Part shown: piece by piece, positions 24,826-61,476 of the stretch
Layout of the letters: each line of letters begins with the position of its first letter
How positions within the stretch are numbered: the stretch's first letter is position 1
Origin: Pagrus major
Lineage: Eukaryota; Chordata; Actinopteri; Spariformes; Sparidae
NCBI RefSeq assembly: GCF_040436345.1
Contig: NC_133235.1
Span: forward strand, 17,880,660 to 17,944,659
DNA: 64,000 nucleotides
Reading direction: 5' to 3'
Notes under the pieces: model-generated
Seen by the model: the letters and a program-made list of their open reading frames with translations, nothing else
Told to the model about the DNA's origin: nothing
Databases searched by the model: none
Program-made: the position numbers and the translations under genes

Positions 24826-25276
24826 TTGTTCTGTGATTTAAAAAACATTCAGCCATAATATACTCTTCAGTCCAGCCATAGTTTTTGATTAAGCGTATTA
24901 TTTTGTCTTTGTGGCGATTTAGCTACATTTGTACTGATGTTCTTTCTCTGAATAAAACTGACAAATTGTAGCAGTCAGGTCAGCTACAATCATTTCTAGC
25001 TATAAAATGTCCCAGAGGCTGTGTCACTGAGCGATTTCAGGCACTATTTTCAGCCTTTATATTATTCACCGCAGCATTTTGATAGATCCTCGCAATTTAT
25101 GCTGCATATGTTTTCACATAGCAGCAGAAAGAAGGAAAACAACCCATACCTGCACTGCAGAGTAGTTCGTAAATTTAGACTGTATAAAAATGTAATTAGA
25201 TTTCGGTCCACATTTATTCCCTTGTAATGCGTTTGGCTGTCATTCAAAAGAACGAGGCAAAAAGAGAAAACTGGCA
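24826..25276. repeat. Tandem duplicated block, unit B
   Basis: This is the second copy of the block at 23,771-24,218, in the same orientation about 1,056 bases downstream. Both copies end in GCAAAAAG(A)GAAAACTGGCAT. See unit A for the shared words. Confidence 0.75.
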
Positions 25277-27333
25277 TTTTCTAGACCCATATTTTATTCT
25301 CTCACACAGACATGTTTTTTTTCCAGGTGAGACAGTAAAAGTTGAGACTTAGTCCCAGAGATATCTGTCTCCTGAGCCTGATAAGGCAGAAGGTAACGTG
25401 TCGATGTCGCAGGCTATGAAGACGTCTACACATTAAAGTCAGCCTTATTTTCCTAGGTTGACGACAGTCGAGGTTTGATGCTTTCAGCAGTACACTGTCA
25501 ACTCGCTTAAGATAAAATGCTGCAGTGCAACATTCAAGTGGCGGAGAGTGAGTGTGGCCTGAATGCATCCTTCACATCCCATACGTATTTGTCATTTTGG
25601 ATGAAGAGTTTTCATCTTTTCTCCTCCAGACGGGGAGCATGAGTCAGTGAGGAGAGATCAGGGAGAGAGAGGAAGTGCTAAAATGATTACTTTCACCAGT
25701 TCCTCGCTTCTTTATCTCCGGGGAATTCAGACTCTGAAGCCCCTGACAGTCGGTGTGAAAGGACCAAAGAGGATCCGTGAAATACTTACACTTGGAACCT
25801 CTGCAACACGGGAGGATGCCGTAGAAAAAACATCACTGTCAAGCATTCATGTCTCTGTCATAAGAAAGACTTTTCAGAGATAAACAAAACGTCGTTGCGT
25901 GCAGAAATGTGCGAGTGATGAGCTGGGTAACATCTTCACCCATGCGTGAAGATGTTATTTAGCATTAATTTCTGGAGCATTAAGCGTGCCAGGCTGAATC
26001 CAAACCCCTCTCTCCCCTCATGCCTTGCCCATCAGGCTGCTTTGAATTCAGAGTGAGTGTGTTTTCTGGCCTGGGACGGTTTCTACCAGCATTTGCCAGC
26101 AGTTATGCCACATGTTCTTCTTAAAAGGCTTTGAGGATCTTAGAGACTCATGAATATTGTAAAAGAATCATCTTTGAAGTCTCTATTTTCCATTTTGAAT
26201 GAGCTAGAGGAATAATGTAACGCACTTCTTCTCGTGACCATTCTCATTAAAAACATGTAATTGAGGGCAATTGACAAAATGATTCTGGAGCACCTCTGGG
26301 GCGTTAATCTAAAGTGATGTATGTGGAGAAAGAGAGGCTGAAAGCTTATGAAATCCTCAAGGCTTTCAGGCCATAGATTGCCCGTAGTTGTATTTTCCTC
26401 CCAGCTGCGGCCGGTGGTTATTTAAAGCACGAGCTCAGTGGTTGCTCAGTGACCATTTGATGCTGTCAGCTGCTAATAGAAGTTTGACAGGTATACAGAC
26501 TTTGAAGGAAACTACAAACCATTAGTCTGGCTAATGTCTTGTGTCCATAAGCAGGTTTGCATCAGCCTTGAAATTCAAAACAGACACAAACACTTTAAAA
26601 GCAGTTTGCCGCTTCTTTCTGGTGCGTAACTGCTGTTGCTTGTTGTGAGACTGTGCCTTCAGGCTTTGGAGAAGGCTGTTTAAATCAAGAGCAATGCTTT
26701 TTTTCTTTTAGCTTTAACACTAAGGGGCCGCAATGGGTCTTTGGCTCAATTGCATTTCCAATTTCTGCCCCTCTTTTTGTTCCCGAATGTCTGCTTCCCC
26801 TCTGAACAGAGTTACAAGGGGTAGTGGTTGAAGTCTGCCCCTATGAACTGGGACAACCCCGCAAGATCCTCATGTGTCATCAGTAGCAGTGACTCTGAAT
26901 CTACAGCACAACAAAGTGGGAAATATTAATAACAAACACATTTAAACAGACAATAATAAAACAATTTTAACTACGTAGCCTACTCAACCACAGCAGGAGG
27001 AAATCAAGGGAAAATTACAAAACAAAACACCATGGGAGCAACTCGACAACATCAGGCATGCATGACACTCTGTTTCTGAAATGCTCCCTGTGGGAAATGA
27101 AGCCACACGGAGGACAGAACAAAACAACCTTGCACACGGCAGCTAACAGAGATGTGCCCAGTGGAAACAAGGGGTAACATTTCGCCTTAAACCTCTACCC
27201 CAACAGCAATCAGGACACCTTAGCACGAGGCATGAACGTCCCAAACAGAGGGGTAGGGCTGAGTGGTAGGGGCAAAGGGGTGTATTGGGATTGGGCCTTC
27301 GTCTGTTATTTGTCAACTTTGCTTTTTTGCCAA

Positions 27334-27760
27334 GAGTGAGATGCGAAGATTGATACAACTGTCTTGGGTGTGCGTTAAGTTTGAGACTGCAACCAGCAGA
27401 CAGTTAACTTAGCATAGCACAAAAGACTGGGGAACCAGGGGGAAACAGCTAGCCTAGTGCTGTCTTAAGGTGGCAAAAACTTGACCACCAGCACATCTTA
27501 AGCTCACTACTTAACATGTTTAATCTTATTTGTTTAGAGTAGTGGCACCCACCCACTGAGTAGTCCCGCACCTAGTAATGCTAAACTTGTTGTTTTTAAA
27601 TGTCTTCTTTTGGAAAGATTAAAATGTATAATGTAATGTGCACATCTTGTGGTTTTTGTGGGGAGTTATGTGCAGGTATGTTTAGCTAATTGCACCAGGC
27701 CATCTTGTTTTCCACTATTTCCAGCCTTTATGCTAAGCTAAACTCATCTCATCAGTTCAG
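27334..27760. mobile_element. AGCTTAGC-type MITE, degenerate copy
   Basis: TGCCAAGAGTGAGATG, CAGTTAACTTAGCATAGCAC and GGGGGAAACAGCTAGCC appear on the left. An inverted CAGCCTTTATGCTAAGCTAA lies at 27,722-27,741. This matches the palindromic layout of the family. Confidence 0.6.
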
Positions 27761-29060
27761 CTTCACGGTTTTTGGTAATTTCAAGAGAGATTTCTGTATT
27801 TCTTACACTTTTCTCACTGATATGAAGTGGGCAGGGCTCAGTTGTAAAAAGATGATGTCACAAACCTCCATGTACCAATCATAGTTAGCATCTCTGGAGC
27901 CTGATGGCGGTCAGTGGGTTGTTTGGACGGCCACACAATCCTGATTAGTTGAGATTTTGAATTAAAAAGTTTTCAGGGGCTTTAAGAGAAATTCTTAGGA
28001 GTAGGCATAAGTCCTGGTTGGTAGCACGCTATGAGTTAAGAAACCAGTGACTCAGCTGTACAATCTTACTTTCAATTCTTTGCAGCTAAGACTGAATATA
28101 AAATAACCCATAACTTTTTTTTCTTTTGTTCACTTCTTTCAGACCAGCTACTGCAGTCTTTCTAACACTGTTCATTCATCTAGTATTTCATGAGCAAGTC
28201 AAATCAGTGCTTTCATTCAGCTTCATATCACAGCTCAGCAGGAGCTTACATTACAGGATTCACAAGTCTTCTTTAAAAACTGCTCTTACTTGCTTAATCA
28301 ACCCTCTAATGGCCTCACCTCTGTGCGTTTGCCCTAAAGAGGCCATTCAATGCGCTTCTCATCCATCAGTCACTTGGTTGGTTGGGTTAGGCGCCGGAGC
28401 TGTGAGGCTTGTTCAAAGGTAGAGACGGGGTGAATGAGATTTGATTGGATTGGATTGACTGGTGGGCTTTTCAATCTCCCGCACTGTTGATAATTAAGTT
28501 AATCAACTCCAGAAAACTCAATGACGGCATTGCCACAGTATGGGACTCGCCGCAGTGCTAAATTATCCTCCATTCTGTGAGGTGCAAATGCAGATTTTTT
28601 TAAGAACAGCAGAGGAGATTTAGAGTGGATTATGTGTGGGTGGAGGCAGGTAGGATGGGGAAAACTGTGACAGGAAGTGTGCCCGGGAGGAGATCGACTG
28701 CAGGCAGTGTGCATTTGTGTGTGGATGTGTGAGTCATATTTTAAGAAAATACCTGTACGTGTTATTACACCTTTCCATCCTCGCCCTATACATACCCATT
28801 TCTATTCAGACTGAAACCATGAAACACTCCCAGATTAAAACACCTTTACAAGTCTCCTGTTCACCTGAGAAAACTAGAGCAGACCTGCAATCATCAAACC
28901 AGTTAGTTGATAAACATTTATTGCAAACTATTTTGATAATTTATTAATTGTTAATATCATTTTTCAAGCAAACAATCTCTGGTTCAGTTTGTCAAATGTG
29001 AGGATTTGCTGCTTTTCTTCCAAAACCCCTCTGAGTAGTGTGAGTAAGCCACGAAATGAG

Positions 29061-29489
29061 ATATCTTAAAGGAACAGTTCACCCAAAGATTAAAATTCAG
29101 TCATTGTCTACTCACCCTCATGCTGAGTGAAAGTCAGGTGGAGTTGTGCCATTCTCCTAAACAACTAAAGTAGATGGGGACTTGTTTGAAAAATTTTTTT
29201 AAAAAAAAGAAACAACCAAAATAAACATGAATGGGCTCCATATTTACACTGTTTTTAAGATTAACTCCTCGCTGCATGTGCGCTGAAGTGGGTGCCCTAA
29301 CGTTTTTACGTTTTCAAACAAGTCCCCATCTACTTCAGTTGTTTCGGAGAATGCTGCAACACTGTTTTGCTGTGAAGCTCCACAGATGTTTTTGTGGACT
29401 ACAAAACTTGACCTGACTATCCATCAGCATGAGGGTGAGTAGGTAATGACTGAATTAAAATTTTTGGGTGGACTGTTCCTTTAAGATAT
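29061..29489. mobile_element. 429-bp foldback MITE
   Basis: The left arm TTAAAGGAACAGTTCACCC, followed by ACTCACCCTCATGCTGA, is mirrored on the right by CATCAGCATGAGGGTGAG and GGGTGGACTGTTCCTTTAA. Inner arms also pair: GTAGATGGGGACTTGTTTGA against CAAGTCCCCATCTACTTC. The element would fold into a long hairpin and has no gene. TTAA sits at both edges. Confidence 0.85.
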
Positions 29490-29590
29490 TACCTTGGGCT
29501 CTGGGGAATTATGACTGTCATTTTTGACATTTTCTGACATTTTATGGATGAAAGTGTTTTATCAGGAAAATAATCAGCAGATCAGCTGAT

Positions 29591-29637
<47 letters not shown>
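29591..29637. repeat. (GATA)n microsatellite
   Basis: About twelve uninterrupted GATA units. Confidence 0.97.
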
Positions 29638-30624
29638 CACAATTAACGTCAACACATGTAAAAATAAAATATAAATCCTCCTGCCCAGCGTGTTGACAGT
29701 TTCTGCTCTTCCAGTCTCATCAAAGCTTCTCCTGTGATGATAAAAGTGTGTACAGTTTGTGAAATGTAGGTTAAAAAACCTCATTGTGTGGGTACACAAA
29801 GAAACACACACACACACATGAAACCAACAGGGAATTCCAAGAAATCAGCCGCCTGAGAGCGACTTCCTCCAGCTGTGAGTGGATGTATTGCCATGGTGAC
29901 ACTTCCTGATCCCCCCAGAGGACTGAAGCATTATGGGAACAAACAGTGCAGCTGCAGGGGGGTTGTAATTGATTTGAAGTGTCCAGCGAAATCCTCTTTG
30001 CTTTCTATTTGATGGTAATAAGGCTGTCATTGGTACATGCACAATATGTGTTGTTAATACCTGTGGAGGGAGACAAATTCAAATCCTTTAAAATACCAAT
30101 ACAACATGGAGTAAAAATACTCCGTTACTAGTAAAATCCTGCTTTCAAAACCTTAAGTAACATAAGTTTGTTGTAATCTGTAATTATTATATTAGTATTA
30201 GTAGTATAGTCTGTAAGTAACAAATAACTATAGCTGTAAAATAAATGTAGTAGAGTAAAACGTACAATATTTCCCTCTGAAAGGAAGTAAAGTAGACAGA
30301 CATACATACTACTCACATGAAGTACAACTACCTCAAACTGTATTTACAGTACAGTGGTTATGACATGGAATAGCTTTAAGTTGTTTGCCCCACATAGAGG
30401 AAAAGAAGAGGTGAAACTGTGAGTAAAGATTCTTGTGACTTCGGTGTGAAGTGCTATTTTCAAACACGTCCTCACATATAGCACGATTCACACGTCTGGA
30501 TCACAGCTGCCGTGTCAGAGTTCCTCTCACCTGCTGCCGACAACAATCTGTCTGAGCCGTTGTGTTCCTCACACACTCTGAATATACAGGTGGAGACAAT
30601 TACAGCACCTGCAGAAGCTCTGTG

Positions 30625-31110
30625 GTGATTCCAGAGCTGAAACGACGACAATTTATCGATTAATTGAGAACAATAATGGACAACCTTTTAAATAATTGCT
30701 TCATTGTTAAGCAAGAATGTCCAAAATTCAGCGGTTCTGGCTTCTCAAATGTGAACATTTGCCAGCTTTCTCTTGATTGATTATATTTCAGGGTTTTAGA
30801 TTGTTGGTTGGACCAAATTAAAAGTAGAGCTGCATAGATTAGTTGATTCATAAGTTCATTGATCATCAGGAAATTATTGGCAAATTACTTTTGGCTTTTT
30901 TGTCATTTTTTAGGGGAAAAACTATCATAGTTAACTGAATATATTTGGGTTTTTGACTGAAGACCTGATCTTGGATTCTGGAAAGCTGGGAAGGACATTT
31001 TTTCACTATTTTTTAATGTTTAATAAACTGAAGGATTAATTGAATAATTATGAAAATAACCTTCAGCAATCAGTGAGGAAAATAATCGTCACTCGCAGCT
31101 CTACTGTAAC
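30625..31110. mobile_element. AATCGATTAAT-rich dispersed repeat, degenerate
   Basis: GACGACAATTTATCGATTAATTGAGAAC at the left and GGATTAATTGAATAATTATG, then GCAGCTCTACTG, at the right recall the family seen in full at 45,880-46,216. Further fragments occur at 28,890-29,040, 38,820-39,000, 53,460-53,640 and 62,240-62,560. It is non-coding. Confidence 0.5.
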
Positions 31111-31408
31111 TAAGACGTCAGGCTGTGCTTTAGGAAATTGTGACAGATTATCTTATAATCAAATAAGAAAATATGACCCAATTAATCAAGTCATGCTGTG
31201 ATTAATACATTGAACTTGTTGCAAATAAATCCTCTGAATGTTTTCAGAGCATAAGGAAGCATTTTTCTTTATTTTGACCATCCTTCGTGGTTTCAGCATG
31301 AAATTTTCTCTCTCAATTATCGACAGCACATGCCTTAAGCCCTGCTTGTTGTTTACATCCCACTGGCGCTCACTGTTTGGCCTTCTGTGTGTAACCTCCA
31401 CAGTCTAA

Positions 31409-57061
<25,653 letters not shown>

Positions 57062-58516
57062 GTAAGGTCAGTATTTCATCTAAGCTTCAAAGAGCATAAT
57101 TCTTTATTCATATGAATACAAACCAGCCATTGTATTCTCGACTGCATTTTAGTTTGTGAAAAGAAATTTAAGTGTCTGGACAACATATGCCCAACAACTT
57201 GAAGTTGGCACCAGCAACGACTCAAAAGGTCTGAGGCTTATTTTCCCACTTTTAAGCCGAGTGAGAAACACTGTTCTTCTAAATGGCCTGTCATTCTCTC
57301 CGTCTGGGCGCGTAAGGAAAGTCAGCTTCTCTGCAGTTATCACTGATGACTGTCTGAACAGCCGCAGAGATTAGGACTCCGTCTCATCCGCACTTTCCAT
57401 CAAACGACATTTAAATCCCCTGATTTTCTTTGTATGAACAAATAGCTGCGAGATTTAATTTGCCTCTTGGCTGACATTTCCTCCCTGCTGTCCTCAAGTG
57501 CCCGATAACGGAAATCTCTTTCAGCCGCTCTGAACATGATAGATCGTTAAGACGATGGCCTAATGAACTGTTTGTCCTCAGGTGGATATCACAGCAGTTG
57601 CAGGTAATATCAGGAACGTTAGTCACAGCCCCCACGCCTCCTCTGTTTTTCCACCCGTCTCACAGGACGATCTTGCAGATAAAGCTTCTAAAAATAGCCG
57701 GCGTTTCTACATAGGTTTACTGTGAAGGCAATAATAATGAATTTTCACCGCAGTCTGTCTGTTTTTCTCCCCTTTTTTTTAGTTTGGGGGAAAAAGGAGG
57801 CCTACAGTACCTGAAGTTGAGAGAACAGATACCAGCACAACCTTTCTCGTCAAGAAGGTGTATTTGAAAATGAAATGGAAGCAAAGACGAGAGTGACTGA
57901 CAGCAGAGGAAGAGTTTTTCAAACATGTTTGTTGCTTGTTTGCCTCATTAGAACATGACACTCCTGATGTGTACTTGCTGGTTATGAATATTCTCCAGAG
58001 AACCGCAAGATCAACTGCAGAGAGCAATCAGTAGTTTCCCTTCAAACTAATTGCCTCTCTGGAAAATAAGGACAATATATCATGTGCTTAATATATTATG
58101 GTCTGTATTGTGCATAAAAAAAACAAAAAACAGATGAACCATTAAATGCCCTTCTTTTGTTGTACTGCAAAGTGTATGTTCTGTTTCTGTGATGAGCCAC
58201 GATGCTGGCAGAGAGCTACATATGAATGTAAGAGGAACACGTTTTAATTTCTGTGATTTGCTTTGTTTGTACATTTGGCTGAAATGTACGGTATGTAATT
58301 TATTCACAGCGCCTCCACACAGTATTGTATGCATATCATGTTTCTCATTTGTCACACAGGATAAAATGCATTTTGAATTCTGTTTACATTCATTTTATGG
58401 GAAACATAAGATAACTATTTTTTACTATCAGCATGTTGAAAATGTGGCTATTATGGATCATTTGTATTCATTGCATCTGTTGTACAGCTATGGATGATAT
58501 CCGTTTTTGAAATAAA
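57062..58516 (+). other. ralyl: ralyl 3' UTR, possibly split by an intron
   Basis: Either the UTR is continuous from the stop to 58,516, or a last intron runs from 57,062 to an acceptor such as CTCCCCTTTTTTTTAG at 57,782. The part from about 58,080 on is AT-rich with TGTACATT and TGTAATTTATTC words usual for a brain-type 3' UTR. It ends in a canonical AATAAA. Confidence 0.5.
58511..58516 (+). terminator. ralyl: Polyadenylation signal AATAAA for ralyl
   Basis: GAAATAAACCCGTTCC is followed 14 bases later by an encoded run of 20 A bases (58,530-58,549), then GGTCTGCCTGAGTGTCGTGG, a GU-rich downstream region. Signal plus downstream GU-rich element is the standard arrangement. The encoded A run may mislead 3'-end mapping. 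Confidence 0.6.
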
Positions 58517-58549
58517 CCCGTTCCTCCCCAAAAAAAAAAAAAAAAAAAA

Positions 58550-60974
58550 GGTCTGCCTGAGTGTCGTGGCTTTCACTTTCACAAACAATTGAAAAAGTGC
58601 ACTCTGGGTTCTCGGCTTGGAGCAGAAACTTTTTTTTCACTTCAGACTTGCAAAACAACTTTCAATTATTTTCCTGAATGAACTTTTTCCTCCAGCCTTG
58701 CAGCAGTTTCAGCAACATGGCTCTAGTCTCTTTTTTGGTCCAGATTGAAATATCTCTTCGATGGATTGTAATGATTTCTATTTGATAACTTTAGTTACTA
58801 GTTATTTTGCAGATTCAGATTATTCAGTGTTAATAAACTATTACTTATGATGCATAGTGTTGTGGGTGGGACATTGGGTAAGTAAGTATTTTTTAACTAT
58901 TTTATCTGCAATCGGACAAAAAAAACACAGATACCAAGAATCAAAAAATGCTGAATATCAGCCTTGATAATTAGTGTTGTAGACAAAAGGCCAGTAATTA
59001 GTCTATCCCTTATATTAGTTGTGTTATATTGTACACTGTGATATCTTGATATTTTCTAAGATGATGATCATACCGTGAAAATCTCATACTGCTGCAACTC
59101 TAATTATTACATGACAAATAATACTTTAATTACATATTGTACATACATTAATATAACATTTTTCAGCATTGAGTAATTTTAGCTTTGATACTTCAACTTA
59201 ACCAAAAGGTAAACTTAAATAAATACAATACATTATTATCATCAGTATTTTGGTATGTTAGCATGCTGATGTTAACATTTAGCTCAAAACGATGCTATGC
59301 CTCAGTTCAACATAACATTAGAAATAACGCTGCAAATTAGCTCCCTGATTCAAACTAAAAATTTGCCTCCACCCTCTGACTATTTTTCAAAACAAATGGG
59401 AGCTGCAAGGTGAAGATAAAGGCACAGTGTGGCGCTAAATATAAGAAATTTCCACTCACGTTTAATTATAGCATTCCTATACATTAGCCCTGTTCTCTAA
59501 TTGGCTCTGAGAATATTCATCACATTTTTTTAAACACAGTGCCCTTGAAACTACAGCCTGTGAGAGATAAGTGGTGGTGAGGCAGATGGCATTTCATATT
59601 CACTCACTTCATTAGCACCAGATCATCATTTTCTCAGGTTAAGGAGGGCCATTGGCGGGGTTGCAGGTATAATTGGTTCTATCATTGCTGGCCAGCAGCC
59701 AGTGAGTACAGTGATCAGTCATGCAGCTTCTCTAATATGGACAATGTTCAGTGTGTGATGAACTGAATCAATCACCGGCCTGTAGCTGCTGTAGGAATTA
59801 CGAGTATAATAGGGGTCAGGATCTTTATAATACATCTGTGATTAGCCATAGTTGAGCGAGGATGCACAACTCACAGCAGCCATTGTTTCACAGGCCTATA
59901 AGTCAAAGACGGAGCTAATGTAGGAAGTTTTATGAATTATTTCTCAGGGCAAACATCAAAGGAGCCATTTAGATTTAATACATTGCTCTATTAGTAATTC
60001 CAAAATGGCAAAGGCTTTAAAATTAAGTTCAAATTTATGTTCACTCACTATTTTTTTTTTGTGCATTCAGACTATTTACTGGATACTGTTGGTCTTTGCT
60101 CATGTGTAAGACACTTTCAAGTGTTTAAAAATATTTGTAACGTGTGTTTTTACGAGCAATCTTCTCCAGTGTCCACTGTAGCAGAGGCCAAATGCCAACA
60201 TTAATTTCCCATTAGGTCTATTTTTTTAAATTAATCAAGGTTTAATTCAAAGACAAGAATTTCATGGTTTCTTTGAAATAAGTACCTCTAACTAAGTATT
60301 TTATGTTCTGGCAAGCATTAAATATTGTATTTGTTATACAGCATGTTTGTTTGTATCTTTTTTTTGTTCTTCATCTGGGAACTTCTGTAATCACCACATT
60401 TTTTGGCTGAGACATTCCTGCAACTACTGAGGGAAGCAGCTGGTACCTAACACGTACGAAAAACTGGACGCTAAGCAGCTACATTATTCCACTTTTGGCT
60501 TCAAGAAGAGGAGATAGCAAAGAGGAAATAATTTTAGTCAAACACAGCGAGTGATAAATGCACACACATACATACACAGCACTAATGAGTGTGATTAACA
60601 CCATGGGGCTGGTGAGAACACATCTATGACATCTTATACATTCTGTAAAACTTGAAATTCATACAGTTGAGTATGCTATATGTTTTTGGTTTATTATGAG
60701 CTTCAAGATTTACTTTTGACCTTGAAAACCGCAGTTGAAAAAACCAAGCTCATCTCAAAGTATTAGCTTCTTCTATTTATTAAGATCATGGGATTATCTT
60801 AACCACTAAATGGATATTGAGCTGACATTGTTTTGTCAGCTGCTGTTTTCTAAGCCAAGACCAAACTTTGACTTCTCAATAAGCTTGTTTACTTCCCTTT
60901 TAAGTACACGTACAGATAATTCAGAGTATTTCTAGTACACTGTCTAGAATATTTCACATATATAACTTTTAAAT

Positions 60975-60977
<3 letters not shown>
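58550..60977. other. ralyl-lrrcc1 intergenic DNA
   Basis: About 2.4 kb without exons. The segment at 59,460-59,990 lacks repeat words and low-complexity runs and reads like a conserved non-coding element (for example GAATATTCATCAC, TTCATTAGCACCAG, GCCATTGTTTCACAGG). The rest is AT-rich with short decayed repeats. Confidence 0.45.

Positions 60978-61026
<49 letters not shown>
60978..61026. repeat. (TA)n microsatellite
   Basis: About 24 perfect TA units, ending roughly 25 bases before the first ETS-type core of the lrrcc1 promoter block. Confidence 0.97.
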
Positions 61027-61031
<5 letters not shown>

Positions 61032-61051
61032 AGTGAGTTTACCTGGACAGA

Positions 61052-61113
61052 CCGGATGTAGGGGGTGATGTTTCCCGGATGTTGCCGTTAACGACGTCAT
61101 ACAAACCGGAAGT
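61052..61113 (+). promoter_or_regulatory. lrrcc1: lrrcc1 promoter motif cluster (ETS, X-box, CRE-like)
   Basis: Three ETS-type cores lie at 61,052 (CCGGATGT), 61,075 (CCGGATGT) and 61,106 (CCGGAAGT, the GABP consensus). Between them GTTGCC-GTT-AACGAC (61,081-61,095) fits the RFX X-box consensus RYYNYY-N1-3-RRNRAC, and CGACGTCA (61,092-61,099) is one base off a CRE. No TATA box is positioned sensibly. X-boxes are typical of centrosome and cilium genes, which suits lrrcc1. Confidence 0.55.
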
Positions 61114-61432
61114 CAGATACCAGAAGCGGCTCGTTCAACTCGAGAGAGGAGAAGCCAAAAACAAAAACAAATGTTTTAGCGAACTCGGAAACATTGCTTT
61201 GGCTGTCAGAAAACAAGAATACTCCACTTGTTAGGTGTTAGACTATACTTTTTAAACGGTTACGAATGAATTTGCCTCCTAAAGTCGTTCGCTAGCAAAC
61301 TTTAGGGAGGATGCTAGGTGGCTAATTCCGAGCAAGTTTTCTGCACATTGACCCTGATGTGACAGCAGTGGCGGCTGTCTTTGTGTTATTAGCCTTCAGG
61401 CGGTTAATTAACGCTGCCTGCCTGACGTCGTA

Positions 61433-61476
61433 ATGGGAGAAAAGGAGCTGAGTCTCATTGACAAGAAAGTTACAAG
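61433..61476 (+). CDS. lrrcc1: lrrcc1 coding exon 1
   Basis: Encodes MGEKELSLIDKKVT plus two bases of S15; donor ACAAG/GTAATT. The start is chosen for its Kozak context, the in-frame stop just upstream and the promoter block 0.3 kb ahead. MDKGLQS in human LRRCC1 corresponds loosely to LIDKKVTS here. Confidence 0.75.
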
